From Nevskia sp964451925 (GTDB taxonomy: Bacteria > Pseudomonadota > Gammaproteobacteria > Nevskiales > Nevskiaceae), in contig CAYVKA010000016.1 of assembly GCA_964451925.1 (NCBI GenBank), positions 1 through 64,000 on the forward strand: a stretch of 64,000 nt of DNA, written 5' to 3'. Shown one piece after another: positions 1 to 8,370 of the stretch. Each line of letters starts with the position of its first letter. Within the stretch, counting starts at the first letter, position 1. The position numbers and the translations under genes are program-made. The notes beneath the pieces are model-generated. The model worked only from the letters and a program-made list of their open reading frames with translations. It made no database searches and was not told the DNA's origin.

Positions 1-742
1 GGTTGTTGTAGCGCCGCACGGCGGAGCCGCGGTAGCGCATCTTGTGGTTCCAGATGACCTCGGCGCCGCTCTTGGGAATGGGGAAGGGGAAGCCGAGCAC
101 GGCGCCCTCCACGTCGTCGGTGCCCTTGAGATTGGCGCTGGTGGCGTTCTTGATCGTCGCCTGGTTGATCGCGTCGGGAAAGTAGGCGGTGCGCATCGAC
201 GGGTACACGATCATCTTGTAGTCGGGGTATTTGGCGAACATCGCCTTCTGCCCGGCGGTCAGGTGATCGGCGTACTTCGCCATGTTGTCCTTGGTGATGA
301 TGAACTGCGGCTTCTCGTACTGGCCGCCGCCGCCGATCTGCTGGCGTTCGCGCGTGGCCAGGTCGGCCTGGTCCTTGGGCAGCTTGGCGATGATGGCGTC
401 GATCTGCTTGGAGATCTGTGGATACTGCTCGATGCTGAAGCTGTCGACGTATTTCAGCAGTGCGTCGAAGTCGGCCGGGCTCTTGGCGCGCACCTGCTCG
501 AACTGCTGCCGCACCGCTTCCAGCGACTCCGGCGTCTGGTTCTTGATGGTGTCGTCGAAGTTCTTGCCGCCGATCCAGGCCGGCACCGTGCCGTCGCTGT
601 TGCCGGCGGCGGTGGCGCCGATCGGGGTGAGATCCTTGCCCAGCCTGGCCGCTTCGGCAGCCGTGGCTGCGGCCTGCGCCGCCGCGGACAAGGCCAGGCA
701 GGCCGTTGCGGCCGCCCATGCCATCCAGTGCTTACTGTTCAT
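1..742 (-). CDS. DUF1329 domain protein, C-terminus beyond the window
   Basis: The frame opens with ATG at 742 and a signal peptide (MNSKHWMAWAATACLALSAA, then a QAAA cleavage region). It stays open for about 247 codons to the window edge. The mature start (residues about 30-60: LGKDLTPIGA, GTVPAWIGG) is typical of DUF1329, a periplasmic/outer-membrane family of the LolA/LolB-like fold. It lies 76 bp downstream of the DUF1302 gene on the same strand. The two families are usually paired in proteobacteria that grow on lipids, steroids or hydrocarbons, where transport or export of hydrophobic compounds is suspected but not proven. The family call rests on the N-terminal two thirds; the C-terminus cannot be seen. 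Confidence 0.8.
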   Translation of the reverse strand, partial: MNSKHWMAWAAATACLALSAAAQAAATAAEAARLGKDLTPIGATAAGNSDGTVPAWIGGKNFDDTIKNQTPESLEAVRQQFEQVRAKSPADFDALLKYVDSFSIEQYPQISKQIDAIIAKLPKDQADLATRERQQIGGGGQYEKPQFIITKDNMAKYADHLTAGQKAMFAKYPDYKMIVYPSMRTAYFPDAINQATIKNATSANLKGTDDVEGAVLGFPFPIPKSGAEVIWNHKMRYRGSAVRRYNN

Positions 743-818
743 GCCTGCGTTCTCCTGTTTGCCGCTGAAGCCGGTTAATTGCCATGCCGCGGCCGGAAGC
801 CGGCGCGGCAGCCCTGAT

Positions 819-3005
819 TCAGAATGTGTACGAAATCGCCATGCCGACCACGTCACGGTCGCGCTGGGTGTTCACGGTGCCGCCGCCGGTCGAGCCCTGA
901 TAGAAGATCTGCCCGCTCCACTGCTGGCCGCTTTCGATGCTGGTGCCGACAACATAGGTCTTGGTGCCGGCGATGAAGTTCTGGATCGGCTGCGGCGAGA
1001 TGCCGGAGATGTCCTGCTGCCACTGGATCGAAGGCTTGAAGTTCAGGTCCCAGAGCAGGTTGTCGTATTCGAACTGCGCCAGCAGGCGATAGCCCCAGGC
1101 GAAGCTCGAAGCGAAACCCTTGGTCTGTTGCGTCGGGTTGAGCCGCCGCGCGTCGGTCTGGCCGTTGTTGCCGGTGCCGTCGGCGCCGGGGCTGGCGTGG
1201 GTGTCGTTGTTGTCGCCGCCTTCCAGCTGCAGCTGGCTGCGGTTGGGCATGTTCCAGATATGGGTGAAGCCGACCTCGGTCAGGACCAGGATCTGGTCGG
1301 CGCCGATCGGGTTGTCGCTGGCACCGATGGCGCGGATGCCGGTCAGGTCGAGCTGATCGACGACGAAGCGCTGGTAGCCCTGCAGCGTCTGGCCCGGCTG
1401 CACGGTGAAGCCGCGGTAGGCCTCAAGGTAGTCAGGCACGGCGGAGCGGCGCCCGGGGATGGTCACGCCGCCGCTGCCGACCACGCTCAGAATGGTGGGC
1501 AGGCTCTTCAGCAGGGCGGTGGCGTCCTGCAGCAGCAGGGTGGGATTGCTCACCGGCAGGCTGCCGACCACGTTGCCGAGCGAGGAGATGGTCTGCTGGA
1601 TGGTGGCCGCGTTCAGGCCCAGCGCCAGATCCTGCTTGGGGAAGGCCGGCTGCAGGCCGGCGAAAATCAGGTCGGTGACGTCGACCTGCAGCGGCATGTT
1701 GGGGCGGATCGAGTATTCGCCGGCCAACGACCATTTGCCGATGTTGGTGTTGAAGCTGGTGCCGAACATCTGGATGTCCTGCGGATAGGCGGCGAAGATC
1801 TTCAGCGTGTCGATCGGCAGCGGCTCCTTGCCCGAGGTGGGATTGAGGCCGATGAAGCCGTTGCAATCGACGAAGGCGCTGACGAAGCTGGTGGAATCGG
1901 CCATGCACGACTGGGCGGTGGCGATGGCGCTCAGGTAAGGCAGCTGGCTGTGATAGTTGAGTGCGTAGAAGCTCAACTCGGTGCCGCCGTTGAGGTTGGC
2001 GGCGTAGTAGGTCAGCTTGCCGCCGAACTGCCCCTGGTGACGCGGCTCGCCATAGCGCTCGTTCAGCACCTGCGCGGTGAGCGAGGTGTTGGAGATGGCG
2101 TTGCCCGGGAACGGCAGGCGCTGCAGGCCGCTGGGATCCTCGTGGAACTGGCCCAGCGAGACCAGCGCGGTGTTGCTCTTCAGCACGTCGAGGAAGGAGT
2201 AGAAGCTGCCGCTCGGCTCGGCCACGGCCTTTTCCCAGCCGAGCTCGTAAACCAGGTCCAGCGACAGGTTGTCGATCAGCTGCGTGCCGAGCAGCACCGC
2301 CGGGGTGGGGCGGAAATATTCGTTGATCGGGGTGCCCGGCTGGTGCAGCAGCACCGAACTGGGCGGATTGATCTGGCTGATGCTGTTCAGCGCATTGAAG
2401 GTCGATTCGCCCCAGCGGATGTGCTGGTAGCCGACGCTGGCGCTGAAGTCGTGGTCGATGACGTTGAACTTGCCGGTGACGAAGGCATCCTTCAGCTGCC
2501 AGTCCTTGCCCAGCTCGTGCGCCACCGCGGGATCGCGGATGGTGGTGGCCGGCTGGAAGGTGGTGTCGGGATGGTGCTCGTCCTTGCTGTAATTGACCGG
2601 GTCGAAGAAGCCGAAGGCGCTGACCTTCAGGGTCAGCTCCTTCCACGACACGGTGATGTCCTCGCTCAGCTTGGACACCGCCGACACCAAATCCCACTGG
2701 TGGAAATTGAGGTCGCCGTTGTCCTTGTTGGAGCCGAAAAAGGCGCCCGGCGCCCGCACCAGCTTCTCGTTCTGGGAGGCGTCTCCTGAGAAGGAGATGC
2801 AGTCGCTGGCGCCACACAGATTGGGGTTGAGGTTGACCTTGCCGATCAGCCGGGGGTCGGGGTTCTCGACGCGCATCGCGGCGCCGAACGACAGGCGGCT
2901 CTTGTAGTTGCCGGTAATGTCGCCGAACTCGAAATCGTCGGCCAGCGCGGCGCCGCTCACGGCGAGGCCGCCGACCAATACCCAGCGCAGACCCTGTGCC
3001 CGCAT
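819..3005 (-). CDS. DUF1302 family outer-membrane protein
   Basis: 728 residues with a signal peptide ending near ALA-DD (residue 22). A DUF1302 start follows (DFEFGDITGNYKSRLSFGAA), and the protein ends in an aromatic residue (AISYTF), as outer-membrane beta-barrels do. The middle holds many alternating strands, consistent with a large barrel. The start is fixed by GGAGGAG seven bases before the ATG. It is the first gene of a pair with the DUF1329 gene downstream. In related bacteria such pairs are induced on fatty acids, steroids or alkanes. A transport role for hydrophobic substrates is inferred from context; no substrate can be read from the sequence. Confidence 0.85.
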   Translation of the reverse strand: MRAQGLRWVLVGGLAVSGAALADDFEFGDITGNYKSRLSFGAAMRVENPDPRLIGKVNLNPNLCGASDCISFSGDASQNEKLVRAPGAFFGSNKDNGDLNFHQWDLVSAVSKLSEDITVSWKELTLKVSAFGFFDPVNYSKDEHHPDTTFQPATTIRDPAVAHELGKDWQLKDAFVTGKFNVIDHDFSASVGYQHIRWGESTFNALNSISQINPPSSVLLHQPGTPINEYFRPTPAVLLGTQLIDNLSLDLVYELGWEKAVAEPSGSFYSFLDVLKSNTALVSLGQFHEDPSGLQRLPFPGNAISNTSLTAQVLNERYGEPRHQGQFGGKLTYYAANLNGGTELSFYALNYHSQLPYLSAIATAQSCMADSTSFVSAFVDCNGFIGLNPTSGKEPLPIDTLKIFAAYPQDIQMFGTSFNTNIGKWSLAGEYSIRPNMPLQVDVTDLIFAGLQPAFPKQDLALGLNAATIQQTISSLGNVVGSLPVSNPTLLLQDATALLKSLPTILSVVGSGGVTIPGRRSAVPDYLEAYRGFTVQPGQTLQGYQRFVVDQLDLTGIRAIGASDNPIGADQILVLTEVGFTHIWNMPNRSQLQLEGGDNNDTHASPGADGTGNNGQTDARRLNPTQQTKGFASSFAWGYRLLAQFEYDNLLWDLNFKPSIQWQQDISGISPQPIQNFIAGTKTYVVGTSIESGQQWSGQIFYQGSTGGGTVNTQRDRDVVGMAISYTF

Positions 3006-3109
3006 CTCAATTCTCCTCCCGCTTTGCCTCGGCCTTGCTTCTGGTTCGGGCGCCCCGCCGTGGCGGGGGCGCTGGGCTCGCCAGTGCCTTGTTTGAAACG
3101 ATCATAGCG

Positions 3110-3132
3110 CCAAACAGCGCCAGGATGTTTGG
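3110..3132. promoter_or_regulatory. Inverted repeat, possible operator of the DUF1302/DUF1329 pair
   Basis: CCAAACA (3110-3116) and TGTTTGG (3126-3132) form a perfect 7-bp inverted repeat with a 9-bp spacer, about 105 bp upstream of the DUF1302 start codon. A TTGACA hexamer lies next to it on the minus strand (3137-3142), but no TATAAT-like hexamer sits 17 bp from it. A separate GC-rich hairpin at 3050-3072 would fall in the leader. The repeat has the size of a dimeric regulator site; the regulator is unknown. Confidence 0.35.
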
Positions 3133-3210
3133 ACCATTGTCAAATGTTACATCATAAAATGGCAATGCCATCTGCACTCCTCCCGCACCGTCCCTGGTGC
3201 CGGGTACTAT

Positions 3211-4245
3211 TCAGGCGTAAGCGTCCGCCTCGCTGGGGGCGCCCAGCGCGCTGTCCACCCGGGCTGCCGCCTCCGTCCCCAGCGACCGCGCCGCGCGCCG
3301 CGCCGGCTCCCGGCCGGCGTCGTCCATCAGGGCCAGCAGCGGCAGCAGCAGCGGCCATAGCCGGGCTGATTCGGCGGCGCGCATCAGCGAGTCCAGCACC
3401 GCCGCCTCGCGCAGCGCCGGCAGGTTCACCAGGCGTCGCTGGTTGGCGGCACTCATCATCGCCACCACCGGCAGCATCGCCGGCCATAACTGCTGGGCCT
3501 GGGTGGTGGCGATCATCTTGAGGATCGCCGTCTCCTCCATCCCGGCGGCCAGGTCGGCCATCAGGCGCCGCTGCGCTTCCTCGACGCTGTTGATCATGGC
3601 CAGCGCTTCCGGCCACAGCTCGGTGTCGCCGTCTGCTGCCACCCGCACGATGTTGAGCAGGCGCTGGCGCGGCAGCAGTTCGATGATGTCGCTGAGGCGC
3701 CGTTTGTCCTCGACGAAAAAGCCGATGCGCAGCAGGGCCTCATCGTCGCGCAGGTCGTTCATGGTGGCGCGGATGGCTGCGTCGCCGAGGCAGTCGACGA
3801 AGCGGCCCATGGTGATGTATTCCTTGCGCCGCGCCAGTTCGCGCGACACCTCCACCACGCGCTCCAGCGGCATCGCGGCGATCACCGCGCGGGCCGAGCG
3901 CGGGTCCAGTTCAATGCACAGGTCGGCCAGGAAGCCGGCCTGCAGGCGCCGCGCAATCTCCACTGCCCGCTCCGGCGGCAGCAGGCCGGTGGTACGCGCG
4001 CACAGCAGCGGCCCGATGGCCTTTTCCGCGATCACCGCGACCAGCGGCGCCGGCAGCAGCCGGGTGGTGGCCGCGATGCGATGGAACAGTTTGTGATGGG
4101 CGTCGAACAGCGAGGCGCTGGCCTGTTCGCGCAGCTGGCGGATGGCCGCCGCGTCGAGCTTGTCGAGGTATTCGAGCTGCGCCGGCGTGGTGCCGAGGAT
4201 CCGGGCCAGCTTGAGGATTTCGGCGCGCTGCGCGAGGGTGCTCAT
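3211..4245 (-). CDS. Conserved hypothetical protein, helical repeat-like
   Basis: 344 residues starting MSTLAQRAEILKLARI. The frame extends 36 codons further upstream, but this ATG overlaps the stop of the preceding gene as ATGA, so translational coupling selects it. No signal peptide or membrane helix is seen. The chain is almost all helical, with repeated Leu-Pro-Glu-Arg and ARRL-type turns (residues 90-150: LPPERAVEIARRL, MPLERVVEVSREL). These resemble MgtE N-terminal or FliG-like helical repeats, though that likeness is only suggestive. The protein is likely cytoplasmic. It forms a two-gene operon with the 72-residue gene upstream. I do not recognise a function. Confidence 0.7.
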   Translation of the reverse strand: MSTLAQRAEILKLARILGTTPAQLEYLDKLDAAAIRQLREQASASLFDAHHKLFHRIAATTRLLPAPLVAVIAEKAIGPLLCARTTGLLPPERAVEIARRLQAGFLADLCIELDPRSARAVIAAMPLERVVEVSRELARRKEYITMGRFVDCLGDAAIRATMNDLRDDEALLRIGFFVEDKRRLSDIIELLPRQRLLNIVRVAADGDTELWPEALAMINSVEEAQRRLMADLAAGMEETAILKMIATTQAQQLWPAMLPVVAMMSAANQRRLVNLPALREAAVLDSLMRAAESARLWPLLLPLLALMDDAGREPARRAARSLGTEAAARVDSALGAPSEADAYA

Positions 4246-4460
4246 GGCAGCAGGATCTTGCGCACCGGGCCGCGCAGCAGCAGCGGGATATGGCCCAGCG
4301 CGTCGTCGAAGGCGCGTTGCAGTTGCGCCTCCTGGTTGCTGCGGGCGCGGCACAGCGATGCGGTGAGCGCGGCGATGTCCGCCGCGCCCAGGGGCGACAA
4401 ATCGGGCAGCGTCACGCCACCCAGTTCCCTGGACAGAGCCGCCAACGGCTGTTCGCTCAC
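4242..4460 (-). CDS. Small hypothetical protein, 72 residues
   Basis: Starts at GTG (4460), four bases after GGAGGAG, a strong ribosome site. Its TGA overlaps the ATG of the next gene by four bases. The sequence is short, helical and Leu/Ala-rich (MSEQPLAALSRELGG), without signal peptide, cysteines or known motif. It ends GPVRKILLP. Tight coupling suggests a partner or accessory of the 344-residue protein. No function is recognised. Confidence 0.65.
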   Translation of the reverse strand: MSEQPLAALSRELGGVTLPDLSPLGAADIAALTASLCRARSNQEAQLQRAFDDALGHIPLLLRGPVRKILLP

Positions 4461-4646
4461 TGCTCCTCCATTCAGTCGCGCCTGTGCAAGGCGAGGTGAC
4501 GGCGGCCCGGGTGCGGGCGCCTGATCATTGTTGGACTATGACCAGAGCCTATCGGCGCCCGCCGCGCCTTGCATTGACTCGGCGCGCGCCATCGTTTGTC
4601 ATTTGGGCCAGCCCGCTGCCGGAACGGGCGCCATGGTCCGGCCCGC

Positions 4647-4997
4647 TCAGGCGCCTGCCGCCATGCGCGCCAGGCGCAACTGGCGGGCGATCAGGAACAG
4701 CGGAAACATGACGCTGATCGCCACCAGGATCGAAAGCAGCAGATACAGCCAGACGTGGTGGATGCCGAGCCGGCGCGCCTCGGCCAGCATGAAGGCGAAC
4801 GCGGCCAGGCAGACGAACAGGATGTCATTGGCCAGCGAGGCCGCCGCCGGATTGGCGTAGGCCAGGCGGATGAAGCCGAACGTGCCGCCATTGTCCGGCA
4901 AGGCGAAGAACTGCAGGTTGTGCGACCAGGTGGCGAACAGCGCCGCCACCGCCAGCGTCGCGTATAGAACAATCAGTGTTCGGTCGGAGCGGCGCAT
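4647..4997 (-). CDS. DUF2834 integral membrane protein
   Basis: 116 residues with three hydrophobic helices (about residues 8-25, 52-70 and 78-102). The DUF2834 layout is present: an N-terminal YATLAVAALFATW helix, an aromatic-Asn loop (NLQFFALPDNGG), and a second helix after ANPAAASLANDI. A strong ribosome site (AAAGGAGG) lies about 11 bases before the ATG. It is the last gene of a minus-strand run after two acyl-CoA dehydrogenases, 67 bp downstream of them. The family occurs in the inner membrane and its role is unknown; association with lipid catabolism is by position only. Confidence 0.8.
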   Translation of the reverse strand: MRRSDRTLIVLYATLAVAALFATWSHNLQFFALPDNGGTFGFIRLAYANPAAASLANDILFVCLAAFAFMLAEARRLGIHHVWLYLLLSILVAISVMFPLFLIARQLRLARMAAGA

Positions 4998-5063
4998 ACG
5001 GTCGATGTCCTCCTTTGCTTGCGGTGACGGTACAGCAGGGCGGGCATGTCGGGCGGTAAGCCC

Positions 5064-6275
5064 TTAGCGCAGCTCGGCCGAGGATTTGCCGAGCAGGCGG
5101 CGTGCCACGATCAGCAGCTGGATCTGCTGGGTACCCTCGAAGATGTCGAGGATCTTGGCGTCGCGCGCCCATTTCTCCAGCAGTTCGTTCTCGGCGTAGC
5201 CGACGCTGCCGCACAGTTCGACGCACTTCAGTGCGATGTCGACACCGCTGCGCCCGGCCTTGGCCTTGGCCATCGAAGCCTGCAGTGAGTTGGGCTTGCG
5301 GTTGTCGGCCATCCAGGCGGCTTGCAGCGTCAGCAACCGCGCCGCCTCGTAGTCCGCTTCCATCTTCAGGAACTCGGCGGCGGCGGCGTGCTGGGTCAGG
5401 GCGGGGCGGTCGTAGTCGATCTTCACCCCGGCCTGTTCCAGCACCTTGCGCGTCTCTTCCAGGCAGGCGCGGGCCACTCCGACCGCCATGCCCGCCACCA
5501 GCGGGCGGGTGTTGTCGAAAGTCTGCATGACGCCGCCGAATCCCTTCTCGACGTCGATCTTGGGGTCGCCGAGCAGGTTTTCTTTCGGCACGCGGCAGTC
5601 GACCAGGGAGAACTGCGCGGTGTCCGAGGCGCGGATGCCGAGCTTGTGCTCCAGCCGCACCAGTTCGAAGCCCGGCGTGCCCTTTTCCACCACGAAGGAC
5701 TTGATGGCGGCGCGGCCGGCGGCTTTGTCCAGGGTGGCCCACACCACCACCAGCTCGGCACGCTCGCCGGAGGTGACGAAAATCTTTTCGCCGTTGAGCA
5801 CATAGTGGTCGCCGTCGCGGCGCGCGGTGGTGCGGATCGCGGCGGAGTCGGAGCCGCAGTGCGGCTCGGTGATGGCCATCGCCGCCCAGCGGTTGTTGAA
5901 GCGCTCCAGCTGTTCGTCGTTGGCCACCGAGGCGATGGCCGAATTGCCCAGGCCCTGGCGCGGCATGCTCAGCAGCAGGCCGACGTCGCCCCAGCACAGC
6001 TCCATCACCCCGAGCACGGTGGACAGGTTGCTGCCGTTGCGGTTGCCGCCGTCGCCATCCTTGCTGTCGCGGCGCACGCCGGCGGCGCCGGCGCCGCCAT
6101 TGCCGCCGGCGGCATTCATGCCGTCGAGCAGCGCGGCGAGCATGTCCAGCTCCTTCGGATAGCTGTGCTCGGCGCGGTCGTACTTGCGCGAATTAGGGCG
6201 GAAGATTTCGGCCGCCACCTGGTGCGCCTGGTTGACCAGGGCGGTGAATTTCTTGGGAGTTTCCAGATTGATCAT
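5064..6275 (-). CDS. Acyl-CoA dehydrogenase (first of a tandem pair)
   Basis: 403 residues from ATG at 6275 (MINLETPKKFTALVNQ). The frame continues upstream but overlaps the neighbouring gene, so this start is chosen, 14 bases after the stop of the second dehydrogenase. Acyl-CoA dehydrogenase signatures are clear: the FAD/substrate region ITEPHCGSDSAAIRTTA (about 140-160), GEKIFVTSG, and the C-terminal RDAKILDIFEGTQQIQ, whose Glu matches the catalytic base of the family. A Gly/Asn-rich insertion (about 50-80) precedes the active-site domain. It should oxidise an acyl-CoA to the 2-enoyl-CoA and pass electrons to ETF; chain length or steroid side-chain specificity cannot be read. Confidence 0.92.
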   Translation of the reverse strand: MINLETPKKFTALVNQAHQVAAEIFRPNSRKYDRAEHSYPKELDMLAALLDGMNAAGGNGGAGAAGVRRDSKDGDGGNRNGSNLSTVLGVMELCWGDVGLLLSMPRQGLGNSAIASVANDEQLERFNNRWAAMAITEPHCGSDSAAIRTTARRDGDHYVLNGEKIFVTSGERAELVVVWATLDKAAGRAAIKSFVVEKGTPGFELVRLEHKLGIRASDTAQFSLVDCRVPKENLLGDPKIDVEKGFGGVMQTFDNTRPLVAGMAVGVARACLEETRKVLEQAGVKIDYDRPALTQHAAAAEFLKMEADYEAARLLTLQAAWMADNRKPNSLQASMAKAKAGRSGVDIALKCVELCGSVGYAENELLEKWARDAKILDIFEGTQQIQLLIVARRLLGKSSAELR

Positions 6276-6289
6276 GATCGCGTCCGCCT

Positions 6290-7606
6290 TTAGACCAGCA
6301 CCACGCCTTCCATCAGGCCCGCCGCGCGCAGGTCGCGGTACCAGCGCTCCACCGGATGCTCCTTGACGTAGCCGTGGCCGCCGAGCAGCTGCACGCCGTC
6401 GTTGCCGATGGCCATGCCTTTGTCGGCGCACAGGCGACGCGCCAGCGCAGTTTCGCGCGAGAAGCTCTGGCCGCGCTCGGCGCGGCTGGCGGCACGCCAG
6501 GTGAGCAGGCGCATGCTTTCCAGCTCGATGCCGATGTTGGCGACATTGAAGGCCACGGCCTGGCGGTGGCTGATCGGCTCGCCGAAGGCGACGCGCTCGT
6601 TGACATAGGGAATGACGTAGTCCAGCACCGCCTGCGCCGTGCCGGCGGCCAGCGCGCACCAGCCAAGGCGGGCCAGGTTGATGCAGTCGGCGTAGGCGCC
6701 GGCATCGGTGCCGCCGAGCAGCGCAGCGGCGGGCAGGCGCACATTCTGCAGGATCAGCCGGCCGGTGGAAGCGGCGCGCAGGCCCATCGCCGGCTCGGCC
6801 TCGATCGACACGCCCTGGGTGGAGGATTCGACGATGAACAGCGCCGGCCCCTGGTTCTCCAGCTGCGCGGCGACGATGAACAGCTCGGCCTGCGCGGCCA
6901 GCGGGACCAGCGACTTCACCCCTTCCAGTACGAAGCCGCCACCGCCGGCGTAAGCCCGGGTGTCCAGCGCCATGGCATCGAACAGCGGTCGCGGCTCCAG
7001 TACCGCCAGTGCGGCGGCCGGGGCGTGGTCGCCGACAAAGGCGGGCAGGTACTTAGACTGCTGCTCGGCACTGCCCCACAGCACCAGCGCGTTGCTCACC
7101 GCCGACGGCGCCAGGCAGGCCACGGCGAGGCCGAGGTCGCCCTGCGCCAGCGCCTCGGCGACCAGCACGTTGGTGGTGGCGGAGCGTTCGCCGCCAACAC
7201 CGCCCAGCTGCTCCGGCACGCCCATCAGCGTGATGCCCAGCTCGGCGCTCTGCCGCAACAGTTCCGCCGGCGCGGCGCAGGCGCTGTCCGCCGCCGCAGC
7301 CTGCTGGCGCAGCTGCTCCACTGCGAAGCCCTGCACCGTGTCGCGCAACATCTGCTGCTCCTCGCTCGGCGTCAGGTCGAAGAGTTCCGGCGCGCGCGCG
7401 CTGGACAGGCGCGCCGGCTGCAGCAGCTTCTGCGTGGCGCTGAAGCTGCGATTGATCGCGCCCACCGTGCGGAAGCCGGCGCGTGTGGCCTGGTACAGCA
7501 CGGCTTCGGCCGGCTTGCGCAGGCCCAGGCGGTCCACCACCGGCAGGCCGGCGAAACGGTTGAGTACGCGCAGGCCCAAGCCCATCGCATTGTTGGCCAG
7601 ACTCAT
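6290..7606 (-). CDS. Acyl-CoA dehydrogenase (second of a tandem pair, divergent)
   Basis: 438 residues from ATG at 7606, chosen because MSLANNAMGLGLRVLNRF begins after GAGGGTTATCACGAC. Its N-terminus of about 95 residues is longer than in the neighbouring dehydrogenase. The usual flavin-binding segment is weak (VLEPRPLFDAMALDT in place of ITEPxxGSD). The C-terminal domain is clear: AFGEPISHRQAVAFNVAN, then QLLGGHGYVKEHPVERWYRD and a terminal MEGVVLV. Catalytic-Glu-like EG is kept, but the protein ends almost immediately after it. Being adjacent and divergent, it could form a heteromeric enzyme with the other subunit, as some steroid-degrading FadE pairs do. That is inference. Confidence 0.85.
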   Translation of the reverse strand: MSLANNAMGLGLRVLNRFAGLPVVDRLGLRKPAEAVLYQATRAGFRTVGAINRSFSATQKLLQPARLSSARAPELFDLTPSEEQQMLRDTVQGFAVEQLRQQAAAADSACAAPAELLRQSAELGITLMGVPEQLGGVGGERSATTNVLVAEALAQGDLGLAVACLAPSAVSNALVLWGSAEQQSKYLPAFVGDHAPAAALAVLEPRPLFDAMALDTRAYAGGGGFVLEGVKSLVPLAAQAELFIVAAQLENQGPALFIVESSTQGVSIEAEPAMGLRAASTGRLILQNVRLPAAALLGGTDAGAYADCINLARLGWCALAAGTAQAVLDYVIPYVNERVAFGEPISHRQAVAFNVANIGIELESMRLLTWRAASRAERGQSFSRETALARRLCADKGMAIGNDGVQLLGGHGYVKEHPVERWYRDLRAAGLMEGVVLV

Positions 7607-7694
7607 GTCGTGATAACCCTCGGAGCGGGATGTGGGGTGGCTGCGCTGAATGGCGGGGCTGCCGCGGTGCGGGCGGAAGGCGGGCGCGGTGCGC

Positions 7695-8195
7695 TCAGCC
7701 GCGCTTCTTATGATGTTTGGACGCCTTGCCGCTGACCAGCGCTTCGCGCGTGTCTTCCAGGAAGGTGTCGACCAGTCGCGTGAATTTGCCCTGGATGAAC
7801 GGCGGCGCCACCATGCGATAGAGCAGGGGCACCGGCACATCGCGCAGTTCGCCGCGGACGCGGAAGGTGAGCAATGTGGCGTCGCTGTTGGCGGCGATTC
7901 GGAACCAGCCCTCGATGCTGGCGTTGCCGTGATCCGGCAGCGGCTGCCAGCTCAGTTCGCCGCGCGGCAGGTCGACGCTGTACAGCGCGGCGTAGCTGAC
8001 ATCGTGCGCGATGTTGGCGATGCGCGAGCCAATGGTGCGCATCTCCCAGAGGTAGCGGTTGTCCCCGAGTTTGGTCAGCTTCTTCAGCTTGGGGAAGCGG
8101 CCGATGGTGCCTTCCAGGTCTTTCAGCAAGGGTTCCACCTGCTTGTAGGGCACCGGCACCACGGCGCTGCGCTCGATTTCGATATTGACCTTCAT
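7695..8195 (-). CDS. SRPBCC (START-like) family protein
   Basis: 166 residues with the SRPBCC pattern: an N-terminal beta strand with MKVNIEIERSAVVPVPYKQVEPLL, a central strand-rich section (DNRYLWEMRTIG; LSWQPLPDHGNASIEGWFRI), and a long C-terminal helix (PPFIQGKFTRLVDTFLEDTREAL). It ends in a basic KHHKKRG tail. No signal peptide is present, so it is probably cytoplasmic. These helix-grip proteins bind hydrophobic ligands. It is the likely first gene of the run SRPBCC - dehydrogenase - dehydrogenase - DUF2834, with an 88-bp gap to the next gene. No specific ligand is evident. Confidence 0.8.
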   Translation of the reverse strand: MKVNIEIERSAVVPVPYKQVEPLLKDLEGTIGRFPKLKKLTKLGDNRYLWEMRTIGSRIANIAHDVSYAALYSVDLPRGELSWQPLPDHGNASIEGWFRIAANSDATLLTFRVRGELRDVPVPLLYRMVAPPFIQGKFTRLVDTFLEDTREALVSGKASKHHKKRG

Positions 8196-8370
8196 GTCCC
8201 GCCCCGTGACGGATCGTCTGAGGTCCGCAGCGTGGCAGCGGGGGAGCGTCCTGGCATTGCCCGGCTGGCCGTGCGCGCTGTGGCGCGGCGGTCAATCCGG
8301 AAAAGATTGCAATCGCAATGCAGCAAACGATCGCGGCGCGTGAACGCGCGCCGCGGCACTGTGGTTCCCG

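Noticed and set aside
282..2789. 835-codon plus-strand frame
   Set aside because: Shadow of the DUF1302 gene in GC-rich DNA: no ribosome site, odd composition, and the opposite strand has signal peptide, family match and good start.
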